Assembly (NCBI GenBank): GCA_903928835.1
Contig: CAIYSK010000068.1
Location: forward strand, 1-13,566
Origin: an uncultured cyanobacterium
GTDB taxonomy: Bacteria > Cyanobacteriota > Cyanobacteriia > PCC-6307 > Cyanobiaceae
Reading direction: 5' to 3'
DNA: 13,566 bases
The notes beneath the pieces are model-generated. The model was not told where the DNA came from, did not search any database, and worked only from the letters and a program-made list of their open reading frames with translations. The number at the start of each line of letters is the position of its first letter. Within the stretch, counting starts at the first letter, position 1. The translations under genes and the position numbers were made by a program. Positions 1 to 6,579 of the stretch are shown in pieces.

Positions 1-632
1 CCAAAACGGGCCTGTTGCTCCTGCCCGGTGCCATGGCCTCCGCCGCCACCATGGCCCTGCTCGGCAAGGTGGTGGGCCGCTGGGACCCCAGGCCCCTGAT
101 TGCCCTTGGGGCCGCCGCCATGGTGGTGACCATGGCCCAACTCGCGGCGATTGGCCCCGATACGGGCGAAGACGCCATCTTTTGGCCCCTGATCTTTCGC
201 GGTGTCACCACCGTGATGATGTTTTTGCCCTTGAGCCTGGCCACCCTGGGTCCCTTGCCCAAGCAAGACGTGGGGGCCGGCAGTGGCTTCTTCAACCTCA
301 CCCGCCAGTTGGGCGGCAGCTTCGGGATCGCAGGCCTCACCTTTGTGCTCGACCATCAACGGGCCGTGCACCGGGCCCAGCTGGTGGAGCACCTCTCGAT
401 CACCAATCCCTTGGTGCAGGAGCGGTTACGGCTGTTGCATTTCTGGATGCAAAGCAAAAATCCCGGCTACGGCCTCCTCGATGACCAGGCCCTTCAGATG
501 TTGAGTTTGCAGGTGGATCGCCAGGCCTCCCTGTTGGCATTCAGCGATGTCTTTCGCCTGGTGGGCTTGGTGTTTGCCCTGGCGATTCCCCTGGTGCTGC
601 TCCTCGGTAAACCCAGCCGCCAGGGGGCGTAA
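1..632 (+). CDS. MFS drug exporter, DHA2/EmrB-QacA type, C-terminal part (5' end outside window)
   Basis: The frame is open from base 3, so the gene starts upstream of the window; about 209 C-terminal residues are visible. The motif GAGSGFFNLTRQLGGSFGIA around 275-334 is the conserved segment of the 14-helix DHA2 (EmrB/QacA) family. It is followed by the family's characteristic loop (HRAQLVEH, NPLVQERL, then QASLLAFSDVF) and a last membrane helix near the end (about 553-606). Such proteins sit in the inner membrane and export hydrophobic compounds by proton antiport, often with an EmrA-like periplasmic adaptor. The substrate cannot be told from this part. The gene converges on the CDF exporter with a 15-base gap. 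Family assignment is firm; function is inferred from the family. Confidence 0.88.
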   Translation, partial: KTGLLLLPGAMASAATMALLGKVVGRWDPRPLIALGAAAMVVTMAQLAAIGPDTGEDAIFWPLIFRGVTTVMMFLPLSLATLGPLPKQDVGAGSGFFNLTRQLGGSFGIAGLTFVLDHQRAVHRAQLVEHLSITNPLVQERLRLLHFWMQSKNPGYGLLDDQALQMLSLQVDRQASLLAFSDVFRLVGLVFALAIPLVLLLGKPSRQGA

Positions 633-647
633 TCACGGGCTGAAGCC

Positions 648-1643
648 CTAGTCGCTGGGCTCCAGCTGGATCGTGCTGTGGGCAATGCCCAGTTTGGCCA
701 AATCCGCTTTGGCCTGGTGGAGCAGGTCCATGTCGTTGACGCTGCCTAGCCGCCGGCTGATGTGGGCGGTGAGGGCGTTTTGGGAGGTGCTCATGCCCCA
801 CACGTGCAGGTGGTGCACTTCCACCACCCCGGGTAGCTGCAACAGGGTGGTTTCCACCAGGGCCAAATCAATCCCCCGGGGCACCGCATCGAGGGCAATC
901 ATCAGAGCTTCTTGGAGCAGTTCCCAGCCGCTGTAGCCCACGGCCAGGCCCACACCGATCGCCGTGAGGGCATCCAATTGGCTCCAGCCCGTAAGTCCCA
1001 CCACCACCGCACTCACCAGGACGGCGGCCGAAACCAGGGCATCGGTCATCAGGTGCACCACCGCGGCCTTGCGGTTGAGGTCGTGGCTGTGGTCGTTGCC
1101 AAATAATTTTGCGGAGATCAGGTTGACCCCAATGCCCGCCGCCGCCGCCCAGGCCACCGGGATGCTGGTGATCGGCACGGGATGGGAGAGGCGCTGGATG
1201 CCTTCCACCACCAGCACTGCCGCCGCCATCAAAATCAATAGGGCATTCACCAGGGAGGCCAGCTGGGTGCTGCGGCCATATCCATAGGTGAAGCGGCCCT
1301 GGGCGGGCTTGCCGCTGAGGTGTTCGGCGCCCCACCCCAGCAGCAGGCCGGCCACATCCCCCAGGTTGTGAATGGCATCGCCAATCAGGGCCAAGGAGCC
1401 AAAGCCAAAGCCAATCACCAGCTGCAGGGCCGAGAGGCCGCTGTTGAGGATCACGCTCCAGCGAAACGCCGCCGCCGATCCGCCCCGGTGCTCGTGTTGG
1501 CGTTCATGGGGTTGGCGCTGGATCTCCACTGCGGGATGGAGATCCCCATGGCTTTGGCCATGGCTGTGCTCATGGCCATGGCTGTGCTCATGGCCGTGGC
1601 TGTGGTCGTGATCGGGACTGTGCGGACGCTGTTGGGAAGCCAT
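648..1643 (-). CDS. CDF-family zinc/divalent cation exporter with His-rich N-terminus
   Basis: 331 residues, ATG start at 1643. This is a cation diffusion facilitator that would export Zn2+ (possibly Co2+ or Cd2+) from the cytoplasm in exchange for protons. Residues 8-52 form a histidine-rich cytoplasmic head (HEHSHG repeats). Six membrane helices follow at about 61-250. The metal site is visible as HxxxD in TM2 (His92, Asp96 in GDAIHNLGD) and HxxxD in TM5 (His197, Asp201 in VHLMTD), the HD-HD set typical of zinc-transporting CDFs (ZitB/ZnT-like). A second His/Asp patch (NDHSHD, 183-188) lies in the TM4-TM5 loop. The cytoplasmic C-terminal domain carries VHHLHVWGMS (276-285). The gene diverges from the Crp-family regulator across 142 bases that include a possible Pho box. 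Zn preference is inferred from the motif, not shown. Confidence 0.93.
   Translation of the reverse strand: MASQQRPHSPDHDHSHGHEHSHGHEHSHGQSHGDLHPAVEIQRQPHERQHEHRGGSAAAFRWSVILNSGLSALQLVIGFGFGSLALIGDAIHNLGDVAGLLLGWGAEHLSGKPAQGRFTYGYGRSTQLASLVNALLILMAAAVLVVEGIQRLSHPVPITSIPVAWAAAAGIGVNLISAKLFGNDHSHDLNRKAAVVHLMTDALVSAAVLVSAVVVGLTGWSQLDALTAIGVGLAVGYSGWELLQEALMIALDAVPRGIDLALVETTLLQLPGVVEVHHLHVWGMSTSQNALTAHISRRLGSVNDMDLLHQAKADLAKLGIAHSTIQLEPSD
1556..1609 (-). repeat. 18-bp tandem repeat, three copies, coding for the His-rich HEHSHG head of the CDF exporter
   Basis: Units 1556-1573 and 1574-1591 (GGCCATGGCTGTGCTCAT) are identical. The third, 1592-1609, differs at a few positions. On the minus strand they encode repeated HEHSHG-type hexapeptides. 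The exact copies point to recent in-frame expansion by replication slippage. Confidence 0.9.
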
Positions 1644-1692
1644 GGGCGCTTTTTAGGCGAGAACGGGAACCAGCGCCAAGCGCCGCCCAGAC

Positions 1693-1722
1693 CGTAACCA
1701 GTTCTTAAACCCAGCACTACCC
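1693..1722 (+). promoter_or_regulatory. possible PhoB/SphR box between the CDF exporter and the Crp-family regulator
   Basis: Three 8-mers lie at an exact 11-bp period: CGTAACCA (1693-1700), CTTAAACC (1704-1711) and CACTACCC (1715-1722). The cyanobacterial SphR box is described as direct repeats of YTTAAYYW with 3-base spacers. The first two copies match 7 and 6 of 8 positions; the third matches only about 4. The element lies 63 bases before the Crp ATG and 49 bases from the CDF start. The context (phoB-phoR downstream) raises the odds, but the match is imperfect and no clear -10 sits at the expected distance. Confidence 0.3.
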
Positions 1723-1785
1723 CGCCTTTGCCCGCAGGTCAAAAGCTCTCCATAGCGTTGATCAGAACCGATTGCCCGGTCTGGG

Positions 1786-2424
1786 ATGGTCTTCACGCCC
1801 GCTCGCGAGTCAAGCCAAACCCCCAGCTTTGTTGAGCTGCTGGAAGCCAGCTACGAGAAGCGCAGTTTGGTACATCTTCCGGCGGGAAGCCGGGTGCCCT
1901 TGCTGAAAAAGAGCGTTTGGCTGGTGATTCGCGGCATGGTCAAGCTGAGCGCCATCTCCGTGCAGGGTGATGAGCTCCTGCTGGGTTTGGCCGGTCCGAA
2001 TGAACCTTTCGGCGATCCCCTCTCCAACGTGGAGGTCTACGAGGCCACCACCCTTTGCGAGAGCGACCTGCTCTGTATCACTTGCGATGAAATCGCCGCA
2101 TCCCCCCACCTGGCCATGGCCCTGCTCCAGGGCATGGGTGTGCGCTATCGCCAGAGCGAGGCCATGCTGGGTCTGCTGGGTTTGCGCCGCATCGAAGATC
2201 GGGTGCGCGGCTTCCTTGAGTTGCTCGCCAATGATTACGGTCAGCCCTGCGACCAGGGCCTGCGCCTGAACATCAAGCTCACCCACCAGGAGCTGGCCAG
2301 TGCCTTGAGCACCACCCGCGTCACCGTGACCCGGGTGCTGGGCAGCCTCAAGGACGAAGGCTGGTTGCAATTGGATGGTCAGCGTCGCCTGGTGATCGCC
2401 CACCTGCCCCGACGTGCTCGCTGA
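1786..2424 (+). CDS. Crp/Fnr-family transcription regulator, possible PtrA
   Basis: 212 residues, ATG start at 1786. Residues about 28-110 form a degenerate cyclic-nucleotide-binding-type beta barrel (for example LVIRGMVKLS at 46-55). It lacks the usual cAMP-contact signature, so an effector cannot be assigned. Residues 165-191 (LTHQELASALSTTRVTVTRV and onward) are the Crp winged helix-turn-helix with its recognition helix. The stop is 43 bases before the phoB ATG, same strand, so the three genes are probably one operon. Marine picocyanobacteria have a Crp-type regulator of phosphate stress, PtrA, which in some Prochlorococcus lies near phoB-phoR; the position here makes this a good PtrA candidate. 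NtcA is less likely because the context is phosphate, not nitrogen. Family is firm; the PtrA identity is inference. Confidence 0.9.
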   Translation: MVFTPARESSQTPSFVELLEASYEKRSLVHLPAGSRVPLLKKSVWLVIRGMVKLSAISVQGDELLLGLAGPNEPFGDPLSNVEVYEATTLCESDLLCITCDEIAASPHLAMALLQGMGVRYRQSEAMLGLLGLRRIEDRVRGFLELLANDYGQPCDQGLRLNIKLTHQELASALSTTRVTVTRVLGSLKDEGWLQLDGQRRLVIAHLPRRAR

Positions 2425-2467
2425 ACCCACCTTTTGGGGACAGCCCATTCCAGGGCAAACTGGGGTA

Positions 2468-3160
2468 ATGCAGCCATCGCTCCTGGTCGTCGAAGACGAC
2501 GAAACCATCCGCGAAACGGTGCGCGATGCCCTTGAGCTTGAGGGCTTTGCAGTAGTGGCCTGCGGCAATGGCAGGGATGCCTTGCAAATTCTGCAGCGGG
2601 CCCCGGAGGGCGAGGGGTTTTCCCTGGTGGTGCTGGATCTGATGTTGCCTGGCCTGGGAGGCTTGGATGTCTGCCGCCAATTGCGTCAGGGCAACAACCA
2701 AACCCCAATCCTGGTGGTAAGCGCCCGCGATAGCGAAACCGACCGGGTGCTTGGCCTGGAGGTAGGGGCCGACGACTACCTGGTTAAGCCCTTTGGCATG
2801 CGTGAGCTGGTGGCCCGTTGCCGGGCCCTCCTGCGGCGCACCACCAGCCAGCAGGAACCGGTGAAGGTGCTTGAGCACGCCAATATCTGCTTGTATCAAG
2901 AGGAGTGCCGGGTCACCCGCGACGGCCTCAATGTGAACCTCTCGCCGAAGGAGTACAGGCTCCTGGAGCTGTTCATGCAAAACCCGCGCCGGGTGTGGAG
3001 CCGCGACAAGTTGCTCGAGCACGTGTGGAGCATCGATTACATCGGGGACAGCAAGACCGTGGACGTCCACATCCGCTGGTTGCGGGAGAAATTGGAGGAG
3101 AACCCCTCAAGTCCAGTGCATTTACTAACCGTTCGGGGCTTTGGCTACCGCTTTGGCTAG
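2468..3160 (+). CDS. phoB: PhoB/SphR phosphate-type response regulator, OmpR family
   Basis: 230 residues from the ATG at 2468, which has a GGGG stretch just upstream. A longer GTG start at 2414 would overlap the crp gene and add 18 residues without homology, so I reject it. Receiver domain at 1-123: acidic pair Glu9/Asp10/Asp11, phospho-acceptor Asp57 in VVLDLMLPG, Ser85 and Lys107 (KPF). The winged-helix DNA-binding domain spans about 135-230, ending in SKTVDVHIRWLREKLE and VRGFGYRFG, as in PhoB. It overlaps the histidine kinase gene by 20 bases, so the pair is translationally coupled. As a pair this is the phosphate-starvation PhoB/PhoR (SphR/SphS) system, which activates pstS, alkaline phosphatases and related genes. 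The specific assignment rests on similarity and gene order; other OmpR regulators (RpaB, NblR) are less likely with this partner. Confidence 0.88.
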   Translation: MQPSLLVVEDDETIRETVRDALELEGFAVVACGNGRDALQILQRAPEGEGFSLVVLDLMLPGLGGLDVCRQLRQGNNQTPILVVSARDSETDRVLGLEVGADDYLVKPFGMRELVARCRALLRRTTSQQEPVKVLEHANICLYQEECRVTRDGLNVNLSPKEYRLLELFMQNPRRVWSRDKLLEHVWSIDYIGDSKTVDVHIRWLREKLEENPSSPVHLLTVRGFGYRFG

Positions 3161-4349
3161 TGCTGCCACTTTCGCAGCTGCCGCAACCACCGGGGTAGGC
3201 CTCCAGTGGGGCTCTTGGCTGCTTGGCCTTGGCATGGGTGGGAGCCTGGTCGTGCTTTTGGCACCAAGGTGGACAAAGCTCAGCCAGCGTTGGAGCCGCC
3301 GTCAGCCGCTGCCCAACGTGCGCCAGCTGCTCAGCTGGATGGATGCTTCTCCGGCGGGATGGATCCTGCTCGATCGCGGCGGCCGCATGCGCCACATCAC
3401 GCCGAAATCGGAGCGGATCCTGGATCTCAATGCCGGCCGCATGCTCTACGGGCGATCATTTGAGGATGTCTGCACCGATCCCAACCTCATCGGCAGCATT
3501 GCCGTGGCCCGCCGCCAGGATCGCCCCCAGCGCCTGGCCTGGCGTTGCGGCAACGAAGACCTCGATGTGCTGGTGGTACCCGGCACCGATGGCTGGATCG
3601 GTGTGCTTCTCCAGAGCCGCCGGTCCCTAGAAGCCCAGCTGGAGCAGCAGGAGCGTTGGGTGAGCGACGTGGCCCATGAGCTCAAAACCCCGCTCACGGC
3701 GCTGTTGCTGGTGGGCGACAGCCTGGCGGCCCAGGTGAATAACCAGAACGCCCGGTTGGTGGAGCGGCTGCAACGGGAATTGCTACGCCTCCAGGAGTTG
3801 GTGGGCGATTTGCTCGAACTCTCGAGGCTGGAGAACACCCTTCCCGGTTACGGCCCGCGTACCCATGAGGTGCATTTGGGTGCCCTGGTGGACCAGGTGT
3901 GGTCGGGGATTAAGCCGTTGGCGGACCAACGTTCAGTGTCGCTAGAGGTGCAGCAGCCCACCGATCGGCAGACCGCCCTGATCCAAGCCGATGGGTCGCG
4001 GCTGCACCGGGCCCTGCTGAATTTGCTCGACAACGCCCTGCGCTACAGCCCTGATGGGGGCCAAATCCAGGTGGCGATTGAGGAACGCAATGGCTGGCAC
4101 CAGGTGCGGGTGAGCGACCAGGGGCCGGGCTTGAGCGAAGACGACCTCGCCCACATGTTTGAACGCTTTTATCGGGGGGATCCCTCCCGGGTGCGCAGCC
4201 AACGCACCGGTAGCGGCCTGGGCCTGTCGATCGTGCAACAGATTGCGGTGACCCATGGCGGCCGCATTCAAGCCAGCAATGGCTCAGGGGGTGGGGCCTT
4301 ACTGGAATTGATCCTGCCGGCCCAGCCCCCAGACATGCTCCGCCCTTAG
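3141..4349 (+). CDS. phoR: PhoR/SphS sensor histidine kinase
   Basis: 402 residues from a TTG start at 3141 inside the end of phoB; another TTG at 3153 is possible, and no ATG occurs near. Hydrophobic membrane anchor at about 5-42 and no periplasmic sensor domain, as in PhoR types. PAS-like region at about 62-158. HisKA domain with His179 in ERWVSDVAHELKTPLTAL. HATPase: N box NLLDNALRYS (Asn298), G1 box SDQGPG (325-330), F box MFERFYRGD (339-347), G2 box GSGLGLSIV (357-365). It would phosphorylate PhoB Asp57 when phosphate is scarce, probably under control of the Pst/PhoU complex. The stop lies 6 bases before the stop of the convergent phycobilisome linker. The kinase assignment is certain; the phosphate role is strongly suggested by the partner. 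Confidence 0.88.
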   Translation: MATALASAATFAAAATTGVGLQWGSWLLGLGMGGSLVVLLAPRWTKLSQRWSRRQPLPNVRQLLSWMDASPAGWILLDRGGRMRHITPKSERILDLNAGRMLYGRSFEDVCTDPNLIGSIAVARRQDRPQRLAWRCGNEDLDVLVVPGTDGWIGVLLQSRRSLEAQLEQQERWVSDVAHELKTPLTALLLVGDSLAAQVNNQNARLVERLQRELLRLQELVGDLLELSRLENTLPGYGPRTHEVHLGALVDQVWSGIKPLADQRSVSLEVQQPTDRQTALIQADGSRLHRALLNLLDNALRYSPDGGQIQVAIEERNGWHQVRVSDQGPGLSEDDLAHMFERFYRGDPSRVRSQRTGSGLGLSIVQQIAVTHGGRIQASNGSGGGALLELILPAQPPDMLRP

Positions 4350-4355
4350 GGGCGA

Positions 4356-5294
4356 TCAGTTCACTTTCACGTCAACGATGCGGCCACCGAGGCGGCTGAT
4401 CCGTTGCATGGCTTCGTTCATCCGGGTGAAGGGCACCCGAATCACGGTTTCAGCGGTGCGGGAGTAGTCGATCCTGGCGATCCCGGTGACCAGCAGGGTC
4501 ACCAAGCGACCGCTGTTGGCATCGCTGCCCCGGGCCCCGGCCATCACCGGCAGGCCGTTGACGCGATCGGTGCGCTCGCTGTTGAAGCTGGGAGCTGTCT
4601 GGCTGAAGGCCTCGTTGAAGCTGCCTGCGCTGGTGGCAGCCCTGAAGTACGACGGACCCATGACCCCCGCACGGCCCCCACTTGGGGCGGTCACAGGGAC
4701 GGCCCGATTGAGGTGCACCACCTTGTTGAGTTTCGATTGGATGCCGGCCGCATCCCCCTTCACCGAAGCTGCGGCACCCCGGGCCAGCTGCATCAGCCAG
4801 GAGAACTGGAGCCCCTCTTGGCCCTTGGAGTAATCCCAGCCATGGAGGTAGGGAACCGTTTCATGGCCAAAGCGTTCTTGATACTCGGCGCTGTCGAGGT
4901 AGGAATCGATTTCGGCGTCGTAGCCCTGCTCCTGGAGGATCGTGAAGTGGTGGAGCATCTCTTCTTTGTTTTGGGGAGCGCGGCCTAGCAGGTGCTTGAA
5001 GTTGAGCTCGATGAAGCGGTAGGGGTTGCAGTTTTCAAAGAAGCGGCTCTTGTAGAGCGCACTCTTGGCGAGCTGGCGCACGAATTCCCGCACGCTCAGG
5101 TCGCCGTTGCGGAACAGGGACTCGAGGCCCTCGAGGCGCTCGCTGGCCATCACGTATTGGTTGCCCAGCACCTGCTGATAGGCGGCCCGGATGATCGTGT
5201 TGCGCTCATCCACTGAAGCGTGGGCCCAGCTTTCCTTGTTGCGGGAACCGGCGAAACGCTCAATTCCCAGTTGGGCTGCTTTCAGGAGGGCCAT
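4356..5294 (-). CDS. phycobilisome rod linker polypeptide (CpcC/CpeC/CpeD class)
   Basis: 312 residues, ATG at 5294. Residues about 30-155 are the PBS linker domain (RAAYQQVLGN, SVREFVRQLAKSALYKSRFF, ELNFKHLLGRAP, AEIDSYLDSAEY). A flexible Ser/Gly/Ala-rich stretch follows (200-262), then a basic CpcD-type capping domain (262-312: GRLVTLLVTGIARIDYSR to the C-terminus). It joins and caps biliprotein hexamers in phycobilisome rods on the thylakoid surface. The segment ARGAAASVKGD (171-181) and the overall sequence remind me more of phycoerythrin-associated linkers (CpeD/CpeC/CpeE) than of the phycocyanin linker CpcC. That is recall-based, so no symbol is given. It stands alone, with no phycobiliprotein or other linker gene in the window. 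Confidence 0.9.
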   Translation of the reverse strand: MALLKAAQLGIERFAGSRNKESWAHASVDERNTIIRAAYQQVLGNQYVMASERLEGLESLFRNGDLSVREFVRQLAKSALYKSRFFENCNPYRFIELNFKHLLGRAPQNKEEMLHHFTILQEQGYDAEIDSYLDSAEYQERFGHETVPYLHGWDYSKGQEGLQFSWLMQLARGAAASVKGDAAGIQSKLNKVVHLNRAVPVTAPSGGRAGVMGPSYFRAATSAGSFNEAFSQTAPSFNSERTDRVNGLPVMAGARGSDANSGRLVTLLVTGIARIDYSRTAETVIRVPFTRMNEAMQRISRLGGRIVDVKVN

Positions 5295-5538
5295 GGAAGG
5301 GGGCGATAAAGGGCGGGCAGGAGAAGGCGCGCCAACGGGTGCGCTGGGGCGGAAGATACTGGGGTATGGGCCCTAGCCCTTCAGGCGTTATGGAATATTC
5401 AGCTTCGTGTAAAGAGGTTTGAAGCGACCTGCAGGTCTGGGATGCTGGATGAATCTGGCTCTGGCCCTTCCTTCGATTCCTAGGCTGCCCGTAAAGGGTG
5501 CCCTTCCCCGCGAGCGTTCAGGCTTCCCCCCACCCGAG
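5295..5538. other. divergent intergenic region between the rod linker gene and cysK
   Basis: At 244 bases this is the longest non-coding stretch of the window and must hold the promoters of both flanking genes. I see a perfect 12-bp palindrome at 5426-5437 and an AT-richer patch at 5388-5420. A TTTACA-like hexamer lies on the minus strand near 5409-5414, but without a convincing -10 partner. The cysK frame stays open through 5419-5538 (an in-frame TTG at 5419 and ATG at 5449), but this part does not resemble CysK. Confidence 0.5.
5426..5437. promoter_or_regulatory. perfect 12-bp palindrome upstream of cysK
   Basis: GACCTGCAGGTC equals its own reverse complement. It lies 101 bases before the cysK ATG and 131 bases from the linker start, in the AT-richer part of the region. 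It could be a dimeric-regulator operator, but no known cyanobacterial site is matched and chance cannot be excluded. Confidence 0.3.
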
Positions 5539-6537
5539 ATGACCAGCATTTACGCCGATAACCGGATCTACGCGGATAACAGCCTCACCATCGGCAAGAC
5601 CCCCCTGGTTCAATTGAACCGGGTCACCGAGGGCTGCACCGCCAGGGTGCTCGCCAAGATTGAGGGCCGTAACCCCGCCTTCTCGGTGAAGTGCCGCATT
5701 GGCGCGGCCATGATTTGGCAGGCGGAAAAAGATGGCCTGCTGGGTCCGGGTAAGGAATTGGTGGAGCCCACCAGCGGCAATACCGGCATTGCCCTGGCCT
5801 TTGTGGCGGCGTCCCGCGGGATTCGGCTGACCCTCACCATGCCGGAAACCATGAGCCTGGAGCGCCGCAAGTTGCTCACGGCCTACGGCGCCCATTTGGT
5901 GCTCACGGAAGGCCGGCTGGGCATGCCCGGGGCGATCGCAGCTGCCAAGGAGTTAGCCGACTCCGATCCGGAGCGCTACGTGCTGCTGCAGCAATTTGCC
6001 AACCCCGCCAACCCCCAGATCCACCACGACACCACCGGCCCTGAAATCTGGACTGATACAGACGGCCAGATAGATGCGCTGGTGGCGGGTGTGGGCACCG
6101 GTGGCACGATCACCGGGGTGAGCCGCTATATCAAAACCACCCTGGGCAAGCCCCTGGTGTCGGTGGCTGTCGAGCCCACCAATAGCCCGGTGATTCGCCA
6201 GACCCTCCATGGGGCGGTGGTGCAGCCCGGCCCCCACAAAATTCAAGGGATTGGCGCTGGCTTTGTGCCCGCCAACTTGGATCTTTCCTTGGTTGATCGG
6301 GTGGAAGCTGTGGGTGATGAAGAGGCGGTGACCATGGCCCGCCGTTTGATGCGAGAAGAAGGGATCCTGGCTGGCATTTCCTGTGGTGCAGCCACCGTGG
6401 CCGCCTTGAGATTGGCCAAAGAGGAGGCCTTTGCCGGCAAAACGATCGTGGTGGTGCTGCCCGACTCCGGTGAGCGCTACTTGAGTTCGGTCCTCTTTGA
6501 GGGCGTCTTTAACGACAAGGGGCTAGCCGCCGTTTGA
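5539..6537 (+). CDS. cysK: cysteine synthase A (O-acetylserine sulfhydrylase)
   Basis: 332 residues from the ATG at 5539. Upstream in-frame starts (TTG 5419, ATG 5449) add a Pro/Leu-rich tail with no counterpart, while [18 protein letters not shown] matches the usual CysK N-terminus. The enzyme makes cysteine from O-acetylserine and sulfide with pyridoxal phosphate in the cytoplasm. Visible residues: PLP lysine Lys51 in [16 protein letters not shown] (the CysK rather than CysM form), TSGNTG (78-83), [10 protein letters not shown] phosphate loop (184-193), [13 protein letters not shown] (232-244) and GISCGA (279-284). Length is normal. An extra six residues at the N-terminus come from a tandem duplication. 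A CAAD gene follows after 42 bases on the same strand and may be co-transcribed. Confidence 0.95.
   Translation: MTSIYADNRIYADNSLTIGKTPLVQLNRVTEGCTARVLAKIEGRNPAFSVKCRIGAAMIWQAEKDGLLGPGKELVEPTSGNTGIALAFVAASRGIRLTLTMPETMSLERRKLLTAYGAHLVLTEGRLGMPGAIAAAKELADSDPERYVLLQQFANPANPQIHHDTTGPEIWTDTDGQIDALVAGVGTGGTITGVSRYIKTTLGKPLVSVAVEPTNSPVIRQTLHGAVVQPGPHKIQGIGAGFVPANLDLSLVDRVEAVGDEEAVTMARRLMREEGILAGISCGAATVAALRLAKEEAFAGKTIVVVLPDSGERYLSSVLFEGVFNDKGLAAV
5548..5583 (+). repeat. 18-bp imperfect tandem duplication at the start of cysK
   Basis: Units 5548-5565 and 5566-5583 are identical at 14 of 18 bases and encode IYADNR and IYADNS. Typical CysK proteins have one such segment before SLTIG, so the first copy is the extra one. 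Confidence 0.85.
5932..5939. repeat. single HIP1 octamer
   Basis: GCGATCGC, the cyanobacterial HIP1 palindrome, occurs here inside cysK. It is the only copy I found by eye in 13.6 kb, which argues against a HIP1-rich genome. Confidence 0.8.
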
Positions 6538-6579
6538 CTTCGGGTCTATAACTTCATCAGGCCTTCTGCGCGTGATGCC

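Noticed and set aside
633..648. GGGCT-GA-AGCCC hairpin in the gap between the MFS and CDF genes, as a bidirectional terminator
   Set aside because: The stem is only 4-5 bp and no T run follows on either strand.
1695..1708. GTA...TAA as an NtcA site upstream of the Crp-family gene
   Set aside because: The spacing is 9, not 8, and the second half is TAA rather than TAC.
2414..2467. GTG start for phoB overlapping the crp gene
   Set aside because: It adds 18 residues before a normal receiver start, while ATG 2468 has a G-rich ribosome-binding stretch and fits the family.
1810..3070. Two overlapping minus-strand frames (252 and 240 codons) opposite crp and phoB
   Set aside because: The plus frames have clear Crp and OmpR domains; the minus products have no recognisable features.
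4341..4354. CGCCC-TTAG-GGGCG hairpin at the phoR/linker convergent stops, as a terminator
   Set aside because: Five-bp stem overlapping the phoR stop codon, with no T run on either strand.
4404..4988. 194-codon plus-strand frame inside the rod linker gene
   Set aside because: Antisense shadow; the minus frame encodes a full PBS linker and CpcD domain.
5419..5538. Longer cysK starting at TTG 5419 or ATG 5449
   Set aside because: The extra residues are Pro/Leu/Arg-rich and do not resemble CysK; homology begins right after the ATG at 5539.
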